56,744 bases of DNA, taken from positions 69,580 to 126,323 of the forward strand of contig NZ_LMLR01000001.1 of NCBI RefSeq assembly GCF_001422645.1. The letters are read 5' to 3'. Shown here piece by piece: positions 56,659 to 56,744 of the stretch; the stretch's first letter is position 1; every line of letters begins with the position of its first letter. Source of the stretch: Arthrobacter sp. Leaf69 (GTDB lineage Bacteria > Actinomycetota > Actinomycetes > Actinomycetales > Micrococcaceae). A program made the translations under genes and the position numbers. Below the pieces are notes generated by a model that was given only the letters and a program-made list of their open reading frames with translations, did no database searches and was not told the DNA's origin.

Positions 56659-56744
56659 TCAGACTTTTGCGCCGGCCAGGAGTTCGTCGAGCCGCTCGTC
56701 GGGCCGTTCGGGGGTGAAGAAACCGTCCGTCAGCAGCCGCCACC
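56659..56744 (-). CDS. 3' end of an unidentified gene (partial)
   Basis: The minus-strand frame ending with TGA at 56659-56661 reads WRLLTDGFFTPERPDERLD and then ELLAGAKV, a sensible protein C-terminus; the gene continues beyond the window. Too short to name. Confidence 0.55.
   Translation of the reverse strand, partial: WRLLTDGFFTPERPDERLDELLAGAKV

Overview
The window is about 65% GC, with codon use, gene families and layout typical of a high-GC Gram-positive actinobacterium of the Micrococcaceae, most likely an Arthrobacter/Pseudarthrobacter relative. Pointers include an IdeR/DtxR regulator, CIRCE-controlled groEL, bacterial XPB helicase, c-di-AMP riboswitches ahead of wall hydrolases, DUF3263/DUF3027/DUF6314 proteins, WXG100-type proteins and a FemABX transferase. 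Most of it is chromosomal housekeeping; no insertion sequence, phage, integron or CRISPR was seen. The genus is an inference from gene content.

Layout. 1-0.5 kb: 3' part of an L-serine dehydratase gene carrying a frame-breaking partial duplication. 0.5-8.6 kb: TspO, FemABX, ThrE-type exporter, siderophore-interacting flavoprotein, uracil-DNA glycosylase, DUF3263 protein, LytR_C protein, cold-shock protein and an overlapping substrate-binding lipoprotein. 8.6-12 kb: groEL behind two CIRCE operators, an RNase HI fusion, a WXG100 protein. 12-19 kb (minus): two-component system, XPB helicase and partner. 19-23.6 kb: second cold-shock protein, DUF3027, MFS transporter, serC, IdeR/DtxR regulator. 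23.6-26.2 kb: two c-di-AMP riboswitches, each ahead of a cell-wall hydrolase region (M23, then NlpC/P60). 26.4-30.4 kb: HNH protein and a mobA-moeA-fdhD molybdenum-cofactor group. 30.5-33.5 kb: GH38 alpha-mannosidase. 33.8-36 kb (minus): HTH protein coupled to two paralogous membrane proteins. 36-40 kb: leader ORF plus hairpin, ABC-F protein and ABC exporter. 40-45 kb: NUDIX, DUF6314, tRNA-Arg(CCU), DUF998, then a minus-strand trio of EspG-like protein, WXG-domain alpha/beta hydrolase and lipoprotein. 45-47 kb: small DUF7793-like protein and a GGDEF-EAL enzyme. 47-51 kb: secreted protein with five GWWPD repeats, a TPR-like protein, membrane protein, inositol-phosphatase-family enzyme and two intergenic repeat clusters. 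51-56.7 kb: pcrA, a lipoprotein, sucCD and the end of an unidentified gene.

The observations that seem least described are (a) the EspG-like / WXG-hydrolase / lipoprotein operon, which looks like a type VII secretion chaperone-effector-immunity set; (b) the signal-peptide protein made of perfect 12-residue GWWPD repeats; (c) a strong-SD leader ORF overlapping a terminator-like C6-loop hairpin ahead of the ABC-F gene; (d) tandem c-di-AMP riboswitches with a small extra ORF behind the second; and (e) an HTH gene translationally coupled to twin membrane proteins.
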